NCBI RefSeq assembly: GCF_000004195.4 | Contig: NC_030680.2 | Span: forward strand, 4,391,437-4,455,436 | DNA: 64,000 bases | Reading direction: 5' to 3' | From: Xenopus tropicalis | Lineage: Eukaryota; Chordata; Amphibia; Anura; Pipidae | Part shown: positions 47,487-58,799 of the stretch, piece after piece | Numbering within the stretch: position 1 is the stretch's first letter | Layout of the letters: every line of letters starts with the position of its first letter | Position numbers and translations under genes: made by a program | The notes under the pieces: model-generated | The model's database searches: none | The model's input: the letters and a program-made list of their open reading frames with translations, nothing else | Told to the model about the DNA's origin: nothing

Positions 47487-48112
47487 GGGTCATTTATTGT
47501 GTGCCCAGAACATTCCTTCTCTGTATATTTGTATTTATACATATGGGTAGGGGGTGCCATAGGGTTTCCCTTAGACAGTACAGTATGGGGGTACAGCTTA
47601 TTGTGTGCCCAGAACATTCCCTCTCTGTATATTTGTATTTATACATATGGGTAGGGGGTGCCATAGTGTTTCCCTTAGACAGTACAGTATGGGGGTACAG
47701 CTTATTGTGTGCCCAGAACATTCCCTCTCTGTATATTTGTATTTATACATATGGGTAGGGGGTGCCATAGTGTTTCCCTTAGACAGTACAGTATGGGGGT
47801 ACAGCTTATTGTGTGCCCAGAACATTCCTTCTCTGTATATTTGTATTTATACATATGGGTAGGGGGTGCCATAGTGTTTCCCTTAGACAGTACAGTATGG
47901 GGGTACAGCTTATTGTGTGCCCAGAACATTCCTTCTCTGTATATTTGTATTTATACATATGGGTAGGGGGTGCCATAGTTTTTCCCTTAGACAGTACAGT
48001 ATGGGGGTACAGCTTATTGTGTGCCCAGAACATTCCTTCTCTGTATATTTGTATTTATACATATGGGTAGGAGGTGCCATAGTGTTTCCCCCAGACAGTA
48101 CAGTATAAGGGT
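47487..48112 (+). repeat. 104-bp satellite, locus 3 (upstream of exon K)
   Basis: About six units; two have ACATTCCCTC in place of ACATTCCTTC. The last unit is diverged (TTTCCCCCAGACAG, TATAAGGG) and ends 64 nt before exon K. Confidence 0.96.
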
Positions 48113-48175
48113 GGATATGGGAGACCCAAAGAAGCGGTTCTGTTACATACAATGACTTTCTTCCTTCTGTGCCAG

Positions 48176-48298
48176 GTACATGACAGATGGAGGCCTGGGT
48201 CTCTACACTCGAAGACTGAACCGGCTCCCAGATGGGATGGCGGCAGTACGGGAAACGCTGCAGCGCAATGCCTCCGCGGGCCAAGGGGACGCTGACAG
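48176..48298 (+). CDS. nav2: nav2 exon K: symmetric 123-nt exon between inverted arrays
   Basis: Encodes YMTDGGLGLYTRRLNRLPDG and MAAVRETLQRNASAGQGDAD plus two bases. The YMTDGGLGLYTRRLNRLPDG block is near-identical to mammalian NAV2. The acceptor is TTCTGTGCCAG and the donor is ACAG|GTAGGA. 123 nt is a multiple of three with equal end phases, so skipping or circularisation would not alter the frame. Upstream lies a 104-bp array ending 64 nt before the exon, and a 133-bp array (45242-45945) whose inverted copy begins about 500 nt downstream (48798-49540). Confidence 0.96.
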
Positions 48299-48797
48299 GT
48301 AGGATAACCTGTTATTATTATTAATATGGCTGTTGGCATTTGCTTATGGATTTAACTCCAAGTTGCCACGTTCATGGGCCCATCCGTGCATTTAATTGTC
48401 TCAGAAAGGTCACATGACGCTTCGCTGTCCTAAAATAAATAATATTGTGCTAAACCCTCCTATTAGGCACTGTTTACTTACCCTTTAATACCAGCATTTT
48501 GGCCTTATTAGTAGGGAGAGGTCGCTGAGCGTGATGTGGAAAATCCCCCCACACAGCAGAAATATTTAGTGCAAATCCGGGGTCACCGCCCCTCCTGACT
48601 CAGCAACGTCCCTTAACGTCATTCTGATCCAATAGGCATTCATTACTTTCACTGATGTTGGGTGGAGTTCCCCTTTAAATCAACTTGCCTGTTATTTATT
48701 AGATCATGGGCCGGGCAGTCGGATTTAGCCGTGGTTATCAGTGCTGATACTGTTTGTGGGAGCGGGTTGTGCAGAACCAGAACCAGTAATAGTGATG
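48299..48797. other. nav2: Intron K-L, first part
   Basis: Unique sequence between exon K and the inverted array. Confidence 0.5.
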
Positions 48798-49540
48798 GTT
48801 ATACAGGGAACTCTGAGTATCACTCATGTATTATAAGGGATAATGTACCCCCTACTGTAAATGATAAGGATATTAGCAGTCACTGAGGGGTTCTGTGCCC
48901 CCCATATAAAGGCACAAGGCTGCAGGCTGAGTTATACAGGGAACTCTGAGTATCACTCATGTATTATAAGGGATACTGTACCCCCTACTGTAAATGATAA
49001 GGATATTAGCAGTCACTGAGGGGTTCTGTGCCCCCCATATAAAGGCACAAGGCTGCAGGCTGAGTTATACAGGGAACTCTGAGTATCACTCATGTATTAT
49101 AAGGGATACTGTACCCCCTACTGTAAATGATAAGGATATTAGCAGTCACTGAGGGGTTCTGTGCCCCCCATATAAAGGCACAAGGCTGCAGGCTGAGTTA
49201 TACAGGGAACTCTGAGTATCACTCATGTATTATAAGGGATAATGTACCCCCTACTGTAAATGATAAGGATATTAGCAGTCACTGAGGGGTTCTGTGCCCC
49301 CCATATAAAGGCACAAGGCTGCAGGCTGAGTTATACAGGGAACTCTGAGTATCACTCATGTATTATAAGGGATAATGTACCCCCTACTGTAAATGATAAG
49401 GATATTAGCAGTCACTGAGGGGTTCTGTGCCCCCCATATAAAGGCACAAGGCTGCAGGCTGAGTTATACAGGGAACTCTGAGTATCACTCATGTATTATA
49501 AGGGATAATGTACCCCCTACTGTAAATGATAAGGATATTG
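48798..49540 (-). repeat. 133-bp satellite, locus 2 (inverted, downstream of exon K)
   Basis: About 5.6 units reading GTTATACAGGGAACTCTGAG, ATGTATTATAAGGGATAATG and ACTGTAAATGATAAGGATAT, the reverse complement of 45242-45945. Units 2 and 3 share an A-to-C change (GGGATACTGTACC). Confidence 0.97.
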
Positions 49541-50289
49541 GAAGTGAGAATTATTCCCTTTAATATTGTCTGTAAAACCTGCTTTCCACCTGCTTGTGAC
49601 CCCTTAACTCCCGTTACCCTGCTGAGAATGCTGGGAGATTAAGTCTGGAGCTCAGATTTTGAATCGGTTTATCTCTCAGCCAATCGCAGGCCGCGGTCGT
49701 GTGTATTTACCCAATGAATTGGCTCATGTGATTTATTAAAGGGAAACTAGAGGTAAAATTCCAGCAGCCGCTGTGTGAATGAATATTGTGTAACTGGGGG
49801 TGGGGGTATTTATACAGCACCCCGAGGGGACGCTGCGCCTCACAAACATATCATAGATTCTCAGTATTTATCCAGAGGGGCCAACGGGAGGCAGCAGGGG
49901 GGGGGGGGGGTAATATAAGTAAATGTATTGTGCTTCTGTCAGCCAATAGAAACTCCTAAATATTGGGCTGGAGGGACGCACTGTACCCGCACTGTTACAC
50001 TGTTTGTCGAAGATTCAGGTTTAACGTTCCCTTTTCCACCTTCTCATGTTTTCCAGGGGCAGCTCAGTAATGGGGGGGGTGACTCTCTGAACTCCCCAGA
50101 TGCGCCCCCTACTGGGCAAGTTACTAAGTGATACGTTATTCTGGGGGGGCTGTGTGTAGCATCAGTCGGAGTGATACGGTGTTTAGTCGGGGAACTACTG
50201 CTTTTATATATCTGCACGGGCAAGTGGCGCCCCCTGTAGGAACAACAGCCCTGGGTTATATAATAAACCTGACACTTGTGCACATAGGG
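49541..50289. other. nav2: Intron K-L, unique portion
   Basis: No gene recognised; G run at about 49899-49910. Confidence 0.45.
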
Positions 50290-51187
50290 GGACACTACGT
50301 AGAGGCTATATAGAGTATATAGAGGCCAATACATACGGGGACGGTATATAGAGGCCAGTACATAGGGGGTCAGTATATAGAGGCCAGTACATAGGGGGTC
50401 AGTATATAGAGGCCAGTACATAGGGGGACAGTATATAGAGGCCAATACATAGGGGGACGGTATATAGAGGCCAGTACATAGGGGGTCAGTATATAGAGGC
50501 CAGTACATAGGGGGACAGTATATAGAGGCCAGTACATAGGGGGACAGTATATAGAGGCCAGTACATAGGGGGACAGTATGTAGAGGCCAGTACATAGGGG
50601 GACAGTATGTAGAGGCCAGTACATAGGGGGACAGTATATAGAGGCCAGTACATAGGGGGACAGTATGTAGAGGCCAGTACATAGAGGGACGGTATATAGA
50701 GGCCAGTACATAGGGGGAAAGTATATAGAGGCCAGTACATAGGGGGACAGAATATAGAGGCCAGTACATAGGGGGACAGTATATAGAGGCCAGTACATAG
50801 AGGGATGTTATATAGAGGCCAGTACATAGGGGGACAGTATATAGAGGCCAGTACATAGAGGGACGGTATATAGAGGCCAGTATATAGGGGGGCAGTATAT
50901 AGAGGCCAGTACATAGGGGGACAGTATATAGAGGCCAGTACATAGGGGGGCAGTATATAGAGGCCAGTACATAGGGGGGCAATATATAGAGGCCAGTATA
51001 TAGGGGGGCAGTATATAGAGGCCAGTACATAGGGGGACAGTATATAGAGGCCAGTACATAGGGGGGCAGTATATAGAGGCCAGTACATAGGGGGGCAGTA
51101 TATAGAGGCCAGTACATAGGGGGGCAATATATAGAGGCCAGTACATAGGGGGACAGTATATAGAGGCTAGTATATAGGAGGCCAGTA
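50290..51187. repeat. 29-bp minisatellite with TATATAG core
   Basis: About 30 copies of ACAGTATATAGAGGCCAGTA + CATAGGGGG. Variants: GTATGTAG, GGGGGTC and TATAGGGGGGC. Open in all minus frames; the 388-codon ORF is an artefact with a 29-residue cycle. Confidence 0.96.
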
Positions 51188-51660
51188 TCGGCTTGTCCTC
51201 TGTCTGTCATTTGCCTTTAAATTAACTCCTGCAGCCCTGAGTGCCGCTCTTGTTGGGACCGGTCCCCCCCCAGCCGGGGCTGTTGTGGCTACATGAGCCG
51301 CTGCATAGGGAATGTCTGTGCCGGGACCTGTTTGCTGTGTGTGAGGTTCTGGCGCTTTCCCACACTCGCTATGTCACTAATGGCTTCAGATCAGATCGGC
51401 TGCATTCCCGCATAATGCCCTGCAGATACCCCCCCCACAGCGCCTCTGGGGCAGAGAACATTCCCTGGGACCTTGTACTGTTTATCTGCATCCCAAGCCA
51501 TAAATACCCCCCTCCCCATAACAATCCTGCCCCTCACTGTCCTGCCAGGCAAATATTTGAGGGCTGGTAGCCATTACTCAATGTTTGCCAAAGGCTTTCT
51601 CTGAATCCTTATCTCTGCCAATGGCCAATGTTTAGCCCAGAGTGCCGGCCCGGACTGGGA
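51188..51660. other. nav2: Intron K-L, unique portion
   Basis: No feature seen. Confidence 0.45.
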
Positions 51661-52555
51661 TTCAAACTGGGCCCCCCCAGCCCAATAATAGTGACTGTCT
51701 ATAGCACTTTACAGCAGCCCCCCTGGCATTCCCAGTACCCAGAGGCACAAACAGCCCCCCAGCCCAATAAATAGTGACTGTCTGTGGCACCTTACAGCCC
51801 CCCCGGCATTCCCAGTACCCAGAGGCACAAACAGCCCCCCCCCAGCCCAATAAATAGTGACTGTCTGTGGCACCTTACAGCCCCCCCGGCATTCCCAGTA
51901 CCCAGAGGCACAAACAGCCCCCCCCCAGCCCAATAAATAGTGACTGTCTGTGGCACCTTACAGCCCCCCTGGCATTCCCAGTACCCAGAGGCACAAACAG
52001 CCCCCCCCCAGCCCAATAAATAGTGACTGTCTGTGGCACCTTACAGCCCCCCTGGCATTCCCAGTACCCAGAGGCACAAACAGCCCCCCCAGCCCAATAA
52101 ATAGTGACTGTCTGTGGCACCTTACAGCCCCCCTGGCATTCCCAGTACCCAGAGGCACAAACAGCCCCCCCAGCCCAATAAATAGTGACTGTCTGTGGCA
52201 CCTTACAGCCCCCCCAGCATTCCCAGTACCCAGAGGCACAAACAGCCCCCCCAGCCCAATAAATAGTGACTGTCTGTGGCACCTTACAGCCCCCCTGGCA
52301 TTCCCAGTACCCAGAGGCACAAACAGCCCCCCCCAGCCCAATAAATAGTGACTGTCTGTGGCACCTTACAGCCCCCCTGGCATTCCCAGTACCCAGAGGC
52401 ACAAACAGCCCCCCCAGCCCAATAATAGTGACTGTCTGTGGTACCTTACAGCCCCCCCTGGCATTCCCAGTACCCAGAGGCACAAACACCCCCCCCCAGC
52501 CCAATAATAGTGACTGTCTATAGCACTTTACAGCAGCCCCCCTGGCATTTGCCTG
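51661..52555. repeat. 83-bp minisatellite carrying AATAAA and an acceptor-like motif
   Basis: About 10.5 units of 83 bp with AGCCCAATAAATAGTGACTG, TCTGTGGCACCTTACAGCCC and GGCATTCCCAGTACCCAGAG. The outermost units have AATAATAG instead of AATAAATAG and ATAGCACTTTACAG. Tracts of C vary from 6 to 9. Confidence 0.96.
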
Positions 52556-54494
52556 AACCCACAGGTTGCCAGTCCGGGCCTGCTAGAAAGTAATGTTGGC
52601 CTCTTGGTGCCCCATAAGCTAAATGACCCCCCTTACCCCTCTGTGACTTGGCACAGTGCCCCCGAGGGTCAGAGAAGGGTAAATGCTGAGTGAAGCTGCC
52701 ATGATATTGTGCAGCCTGGGGGGGCAGATAGGGTGCGGGGTGCTCCCCCTCTCACAGCCAGGATTTATGTCCTGTACAAACAGGCCATGTTGCCCTTAGG
52801 CTGGGCCCCCCCAGGGTCGGACTGGGGGCAGATGGCGGGGCAGATACCCAGCTGAGATCACTTAATAAGGAAAACATTTTTGTGTTTGTTTTTGGGATAA
52901 TGTCGGTGAATTCTCCGCCGCTCTCCCCAGAAATACAGCAGCTTCTCATTAGGGGGGAAATGGGGAGTCACAATGGGATTGGCCGGTTACAAACCCCATG
53001 TCCCAGAGTTCAGTTGGGCCTATTTGCCTGGGAGAGAAAGCTCTTCCAAAGTGTGATTGGCTGAGCTGGAATAGGCAGCGTGTAAGCCATGCCATGATTG
53101 GCTGAACCATAAAGCAGAGTGGTGCATTGCTGGGTGGGATTGGATAAGAAGTCGGTTGGGTGTGCGGGGGGGTAAGGTGTTACTGAACTGGATTGGCTGA
53201 GCTTTTATACCTGCACAGTCATTATGGAGGGGGGGGCAACATCTTAGTGTCTCATCCCTCCCCCTGGGGCAGGGTAGAAAGAGCCCTGGCCACCAAAGGA
53301 ATCTCTGACCTGCTCACATGCCCTGTTGCCATATGGGGGGGGCATTACTCACATGCCTAGGGGGATTTACTAACCATGGGATAGTCACATGACATTAGCC
53401 CTGCTAATCGGGTTCTCCCACATAATCCCTGATGTGTCCCTTAGCAGTGCCAGGGGGGGCCCTTCCCAATAAGCTGGTAGGAAGCTGCCATACTGCTGTT
53501 TAGCCAAGCATCCCCTCAGCTTTCCCATGGATCCCAGTGAAACAGTGCACTCTACTGGCCGCATTTTCATGAGAAATGATAGAATATTGATGTTATAGCT
53601 AATTCTTATAGGCAGAATAACTTCCCCTGTATACAGTACAACTCCGAGCCCTGCTCTATTGCCCCCACGCTATTGCCCCCACTCCCACCCACTGACCTCC
53701 ATAGTGGCTTTGGCATTTATTATGTTACGTATCCCTCCACGTATCCCTCCGCGCTTCCTGACAGTAATTAAGTGCAGGAAATAGCCTCCCTATCAGCCTC
53801 CGTGATCCCTGGGTAATTGCACCCAAGTGTTAGCTCCTCTCCCACTTTATTACTCCCACTGTTCCCAGGCCTGGGGTGGGGGGGAAAGGGGGGCTCCACC
53901 AATTAGGCTCCATGTGATTAAAGAGCAGCGACGCGATTAACCAGGAGCTTAAGCCAAATATACCTAGGGGCTACCCCATTCCCCACCAATAAAAACTGCT
54001 CCTTGGACTCTTATACTGGGATTTATTGGCCATTACACTACTTGCCCCCCCCCCAAGTCATGTCCCGGTTTGCAGAAAGGCAGGTTAACCCTTCATTGTA
54101 GGAGAGATGATTTGTGTCCTGTCCCGCTGACAGATACAATGTAATGTACATACATACACTGAATAAAAAGGGGGCCCTGGCACCCCCAGTTTGACACCGA
54201 ACCCTGGCACCCCAGTGCCTATTCCACATCAGTGGCTGCCAGTATTTCAAGGACATGTCAAGCCCAAAAATAAGTTATGGGGAAAAAATATATATGGTTG
54301 TTACTTTTTAAACAATGTTGCAAAGGTCGGTCTCCCCCAGCGAGTCGGGTCTGTCGGGCTGCTCCCTTGTGTTACATTGTTTCAGTCAGAGCCCCCAGGG
54401 CAGGGAATAGAGAAGGACAAACACTGTTCGATTCTCCCTAGATTTAACCTGTTCTGCTCTCATCACAATAAAGCCGCTATAAAGAGCAAAAGGA
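52556..54494. other. nav2: Intron K-L, long unique portion
   Basis: About 1.9 kb with no recognised exon, RNA or tandem array. GATTGG boxes recur around 52975-53190 (GGGATTGGCC, GTGATTGGCTGAGC, ATGATTGGCTGAACC, GATTGGCTGAGC) without regular spacing. Confidence 0.45.
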
Positions 54495-54760
54495 TCAGAT
54501 CTGAATAACAAATTGCAGCCTCCGTGGGTGAAATTCTCCATCGTTTTGCTTCACCGGAGCTCTGGGGTCCTGAGTTGGAGGCCAGTCAGGGTGCTGTGTG
54601 GGTTTCCTTTGGGTGCTCTGGTTTCTTCCAATAGTCCGTTTGGGTCGGTTCATTGGCTCCTGGTGATACTGGCCAGTGTGTGATACAGAGTCTGGATTGT
54701 AAGCTCTTTTGGAGCAGGGAACCGATATCCCAAGGGGCAGTACCTCTGGGAGCAGATAAG
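54495..54760 (+). mobile_element. L2-type LINE 3' end fragment
   Basis: GTGTGGGTTTCCTTTGGGTG, CTCTGGTTTCTTCC, TTCATTGGCTCCTGGTGATA and GATTGTAAGCTCTTTTGGAG-CAGGGA follow the order of an L2-type 3' terminus. It is the unamplified relative of the 51-bp array unit at 14170-15832. Confidence 0.65.
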
Positions 54761-55432
54761 ATGGTGTCGCCCCATCACTTACAGCAGCGCCAACTCTCCT
54801 CCTACCCACTCGCTCACTCACTGTCTTTCTCCTGCCCAACCCACTGGCCAACCACCTGCCCAACCCACTGCTCAATCACCTGCCTCCTCACCTTCACATC
54901 TTACTCTGACCCATAGGATCATGAGCTTCTCTATAAGACACTGCTCTCTATTGGCACACAGGGTACCTCAGCAGCCTCCTATCTCTGCCCATACCCATCT
55001 AACTGCCCATACCCATCTAACTGCCCATACCCATCTAACTGCCCATACCCAGATTACTCTCCTCACCCCTTCCACTCTGTTGGGTTGCCCCAAAGCTCTG
55101 TCTTGGCCCCTACTCTTCATCAGTCGGCAACTACTATGGCATCACTAAAAGCCACCTCTCTCGCCCTTCTTCTTCCCTTATATCTCATGTCCACGTGTCT
55201 CTCTCCTGTATCTCCCATGATGCCTCCTGTTTCCCCTTCTCACCCCCCACCCATGCCCTGTCCCACCCTCCCTGTCACTATAGGCAGCAGTCTCATGATT
55301 CCCCCTGTACCAGTCGGCTGTCTCGGGCTCCCTTTTGATTCCACACCCTTCTTGCCTCTTTTTCCGGATACTTCCAGAATATTCACCTCCCATTCCCACT
55401 ACTGCAGCCTCCTTTTTATTGGCTGAATCCTC
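54761..55432. other. nav2: Intron K-L, pyrimidine-rich, possible LINE remnant
   Basis: Contains about four copies of an 18-bp repeat (AACTGCCCATACCCATCT) at 54990-55050. The rest may be decayed LINE sequence; no intact reading frame. Confidence 0.35.
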
Positions 55433-55625
55433 ACTCGCTTGTTCCTCACTCCCTTGTCCCTCACTCGCTTGTCCCTCACTCGCTTATCCCTCACTCGCTT
55501 ATCCCTCACTCGCTTATCCCTCACTCGCTTATCCCTCACTCGCTTATCCCTCACTCGCTTATCCCTCACTCGCTTATCCCTCACTCGCTTATCCCTCACT
55601 CGCTTATCCCTCACTCGCTTGTCCC
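55433..55625. repeat. 15-bp minisatellite (CTTATCCCTCACTCG)
   Basis: About 13 copies, the first and last with CTTGTCCC. The 15-bp period gives pentapeptide ORFs; artefacts. Confidence 0.96.
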
Positions 55626-56436
55626 CTCTCCAACCGAGACAAATGGCCTCTTTGCCTCAAGTTATCTCTATGGGGTGTTACCAGGAGCATATCTATAGAG
55701 GAGGCAGACCCTGCGGTTGCTGTGGGGCCCAGTAACATGTAGTTTCGCTGCTGGATGTTAGTAACTCAGTAGGGGCTGAAGGGGCTGCTGGGAAATGGAG
55801 CGACTAATGTACCAACTGTAGTTTGGGAAATCAGCATTTCTCATGTATTTACTTGCAGATTTACTTTATCGGTTGGGTATTTATCCCCCACTGAAGACAC
55901 ATTAGTCTCCCCAAGTTCAGATTAGTGTGCCCAGTAGCCAACCTATTGCCAGTCAGAACTGGGGGGCATTTGGGCCCAATACCCCGTGTTACAGATGCTG
56001 TGGGAAAACCCACCCCATTTGCTTTTGCCCTTATCTACATTCCTGTTTTGCAGACAGGTCACACTTTGACCTTAAGGGCAATGGAACGTGGGATTCCAAG
56101 GGTTTGGTCACCTGGGCAGTTTCTAACTGGGGGGGGGGGGGGGTCCACATTGACCCCCCCAGCTCAGAAATGCAGACGTCAGCTGATGGCAAAAGACTCC
56201 AATGTGCCCCCCCTGTGCCGCTGCCCATAGTAAAGGGACAGGACTGAGAGCATTTCAGTAAATAAAGTCAGACCCAGAGCATTGAGTGTGTGCCCAGTGC
56301 ATGCTGTTCCAGTTTGCTGCCCCCTTGCTGCCGCCCTGGGAATGACAGGAGGGTGCAGCTGGCAGTTGAGCAGTTAAAGCGGCTGCTGGAGGATCAGGTT
56401 TCCCGGCAGTGAGAGGATCACAATAGTCCCTGCCGT
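55626..56436. other. nav2: Intron K-L, unique portion ahead of candidate exon
   Basis: G run at about 56129-56142. From about 56300 it is GC-rich, as expected of a 5' flank/UTR, but no promoter motif is definite. Confidence 0.4.
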
Positions 56437-56609
56437 ATGTTCCGCTGGCTGCCAGTCCCATACATGTGCTCTGGGGAACCGCTGCTTTTGTTAGTCGGGG
56501 GGCTTCTGAATTCTCAGAGAGGGGCTTCTCCTTCCATGAAGCTGGTGAGCCGGGGGGCCGCGCCAGGGCAGGAGGGCAGCCCCATGCCGCGGGCAGGAAA
56601 CTTCTCAAG
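56437..56609 (+). CDS. nav2: Candidate alternative first coding exon of a short nav2 isoform
   Basis: An open segment in intron K-L starts at ATG 56437 (MFRWLPVPYM...). It has an in-frame TGA just upstream (56410-56412) and ends at a good donor (TCAAG|GTAAGA). The two dangling bases AG join T of exon L to give Ser, exactly as exon K does, so the frame into WDDSSSV is correct. Further in-frame ATGs are at 56464, 56536 and 56584; all have weak Kozak context. The GC-rich, 5'UTR-like sequence upstream from about 56300 has no obvious TATA box. Short NAV2 transcripts lacking the CH domain exist in mammals. That this exon is their frog counterpart is inference. The Leu-rich stretch near the start (PLLLLVGGLL) is odd for a cytosolic protein, so translation may begin at 56536 instead, or the exon may not exist. 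Confidence 0.45.
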
Positions 56610-56864
56610 GTAAGAAGGGATCGGACATTCTGACTCCGCTCTTTTCCTTCCAGGAATGTTTAGATTTTTCTAATAACATTTCTGTACCGGGTTGGGGGGT
56701 CCCCCTTCTGTGCCGCCCAATCCCCTGGCAGCAACCTGCGCCGGCCCTAGTACCTGTCAGCACCAGGAATGCCAGGCTGATCCGTGCCAACATTCCGGGA
56801 CCTTCTGGGAAGCCAGAGGTAGATTCCCTGATTGTCTCCGGACTCCGTGCCAAGGCTCATAGGG

Positions 56865-57275
56865 CTGGTGCTTCCATGCAGGGTACGGGCTGGTGCTTCC
56901 ATGCAGGGTACAGCGTGGCGCTTCCACGCAGGGTACAGCCTGGCGCTTCCACGCAGGGTACAGCCTGGCGCTTCCACTCAGGGTACAGCCTGGCGCTTCC
57001 ACGCAGGGTACAGCCTGGCGCTTCCACGCAGGGTACAGCCTGGCGCTTCCACGCAGGGTACAGCCTGGCACTTCCACGCAGGTTACAGCCTGGCGCTTCC
57101 ACTCAGGGTACAGCCTGGCGCTTCCACGCAGGGTACAGCCTGGCGCTTCCACGCAGGGTACAGCCTGGCGCTTCCACGCAGGGTACAGCCTGGCGCTTCC
57201 ACGCAGGGTACAGCCTGGCGCTTCCACGCAGGGTACAGCCTGGCGCTTCCATTCAAGGTACAGCCTGGCACTACC
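56865..57275. repeat. 25-bp minisatellite (GCTTCCACGCAGGGTACAGC + CTGGC)
   Basis: About 16 copies with ACTCAGG, ATGCAGG and CTGGCAC variants. Open in all six frames; the ORFs are artefacts. Begins 250 nt after the candidate alternative exon. Confidence 0.96.
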
Positions 57276-58799
57276 CGTGGGCACAGCTATATACGAGGGT
57301 TGTTTCCTATTAATATTAAGGCACATTCTTCGTCCCGTGTGATTGGCAGAATCAGTTCAGATTGGGGGGGGGGTGCAATTTGACTTCTCCCATTTGACCA
57401 AAGCAGCAGTTCTTTTCTCCTAATCCTTTTAGCGGAGATGGGAAGCGTTACAGCCCCCCTACCCCCCCGGCCGTACTTTAATGACATTTCCCCCTGCAGC
57501 TATTGCAACTTCATAGGGGCCATTGTCCCAAACAATTGGCCAAAACGAGTTCTTCCAGTTTGCTCTGCAGCTTTATGGAGCCGGCCCCCGCGGCTTATTA
57601 ATAGAGTCTGTTTGCCCCGGAGAGACGTCCCCAGGAGAGACAGGCGCGATCTTGTCCGTATTATTATTTTTGGGGGGGGGTGATTCCTCCTTTATTGTCC
57701 CAGTGGGTGTTTGACTTCTGCACTAAATAGACCCTAAATACCACTAAATAAAGGGCAAGTTGTCCTTCTACCTGCATGATTGCTAGCTGTGCGCTGCTTT
57801 TTACCCTTGGGGGGGGGGGGTTGTTTTCCGTGTCACAATGGGTGACTCCCATACAGAGTCATGTTTACAAAATATGACATTGAACCCTATGATCGGGTAT
57901 CTAGCACTATTCGGCCCATAACAGTTAGAGGTGGTAGTAACAGCCCCTAGAGGGGGTAATGGCCGGGATAGTTACCCTACCCATGGGGGTAACATACCAG
58001 GGCATATGTAGTTGTTACCTGCAAGGTGTCACACTCCTATAATTAGAAGCCCAACAATGGAGAAAAATGAAGAGAATTATGACAATGCTGCTCAGGACAA
58101 TACAATGGAATGCTCGAGTGCCTTCCTAGAATAAACTCATTCTAAGCAGCGACTGCCGTGCGTAGAAAGTTTTCTTTCCGCATCAGGGAGTTTGGTTTAG
58201 TTGCCCTTTGCACAGCGATTTGCCCAAAGCACAATGTGTGGGGAGTGTGTGTTTGTGTCGCACAGAATGCGTTGCTGGGCTCCTCCCTTGTTTGGGGGTA
58301 AATAACAGGCTCCCGGGGGTGCCTGGCACTGGGGCCCGGCTATGCCCATGTGTGCCACGGAGGGTCTGTCTTTGGCCACGGAGACGTTGGTAGGAAAGCT
58401 CCTTGGATTATTGCTCTATATTATATTATTTGAGCCCCCACCCCCCCCTGTAACTGACATAGTAGCAGCCTGCTATGCCCTCTGCCTGTGCCAAGCTGCC
58501 CCTCCCCCTGGGCTGTGCACCCCCCCTCCCCCGTGTCTCATTAAGTAAATGAGGGGATTTGGGCGCAGTGACAGCTCCCACTGAATTCTCTCTTTCCAGT
58601 CCAACGGTCTCGTAACCGCAGTTTAATGACAGAAGTCGGCAGTTACTGTTGCTGCTGCCAGGTTTGCCCACAGCTGAGCTCCGCCCCCCAGCCATTATAA
58701 CATTGGCACGTATGGGTACATAACCCGCCGCTGTGCCCCCTGTGCCAGTGTGAGCGACTGGGAGCAGTAATTACACATGTAAGGCTTGTCCCTAGCTTT
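57276..58799. other. nav2: Intron K-L, unique portion
   Basis: No gene or RNA recognised. G runs at about 57364-57373, 57671-57680 and 57809-57820. Confidence 0.45.

Noticed and set aside
50044..51210. 388-codon minus-strand ORF resembling a membrane repeat protein
   Set aside because: 29-bp minisatellite artefact; the hydrophobic look follows from the TATATAG/GGCCAGTACATA unit.
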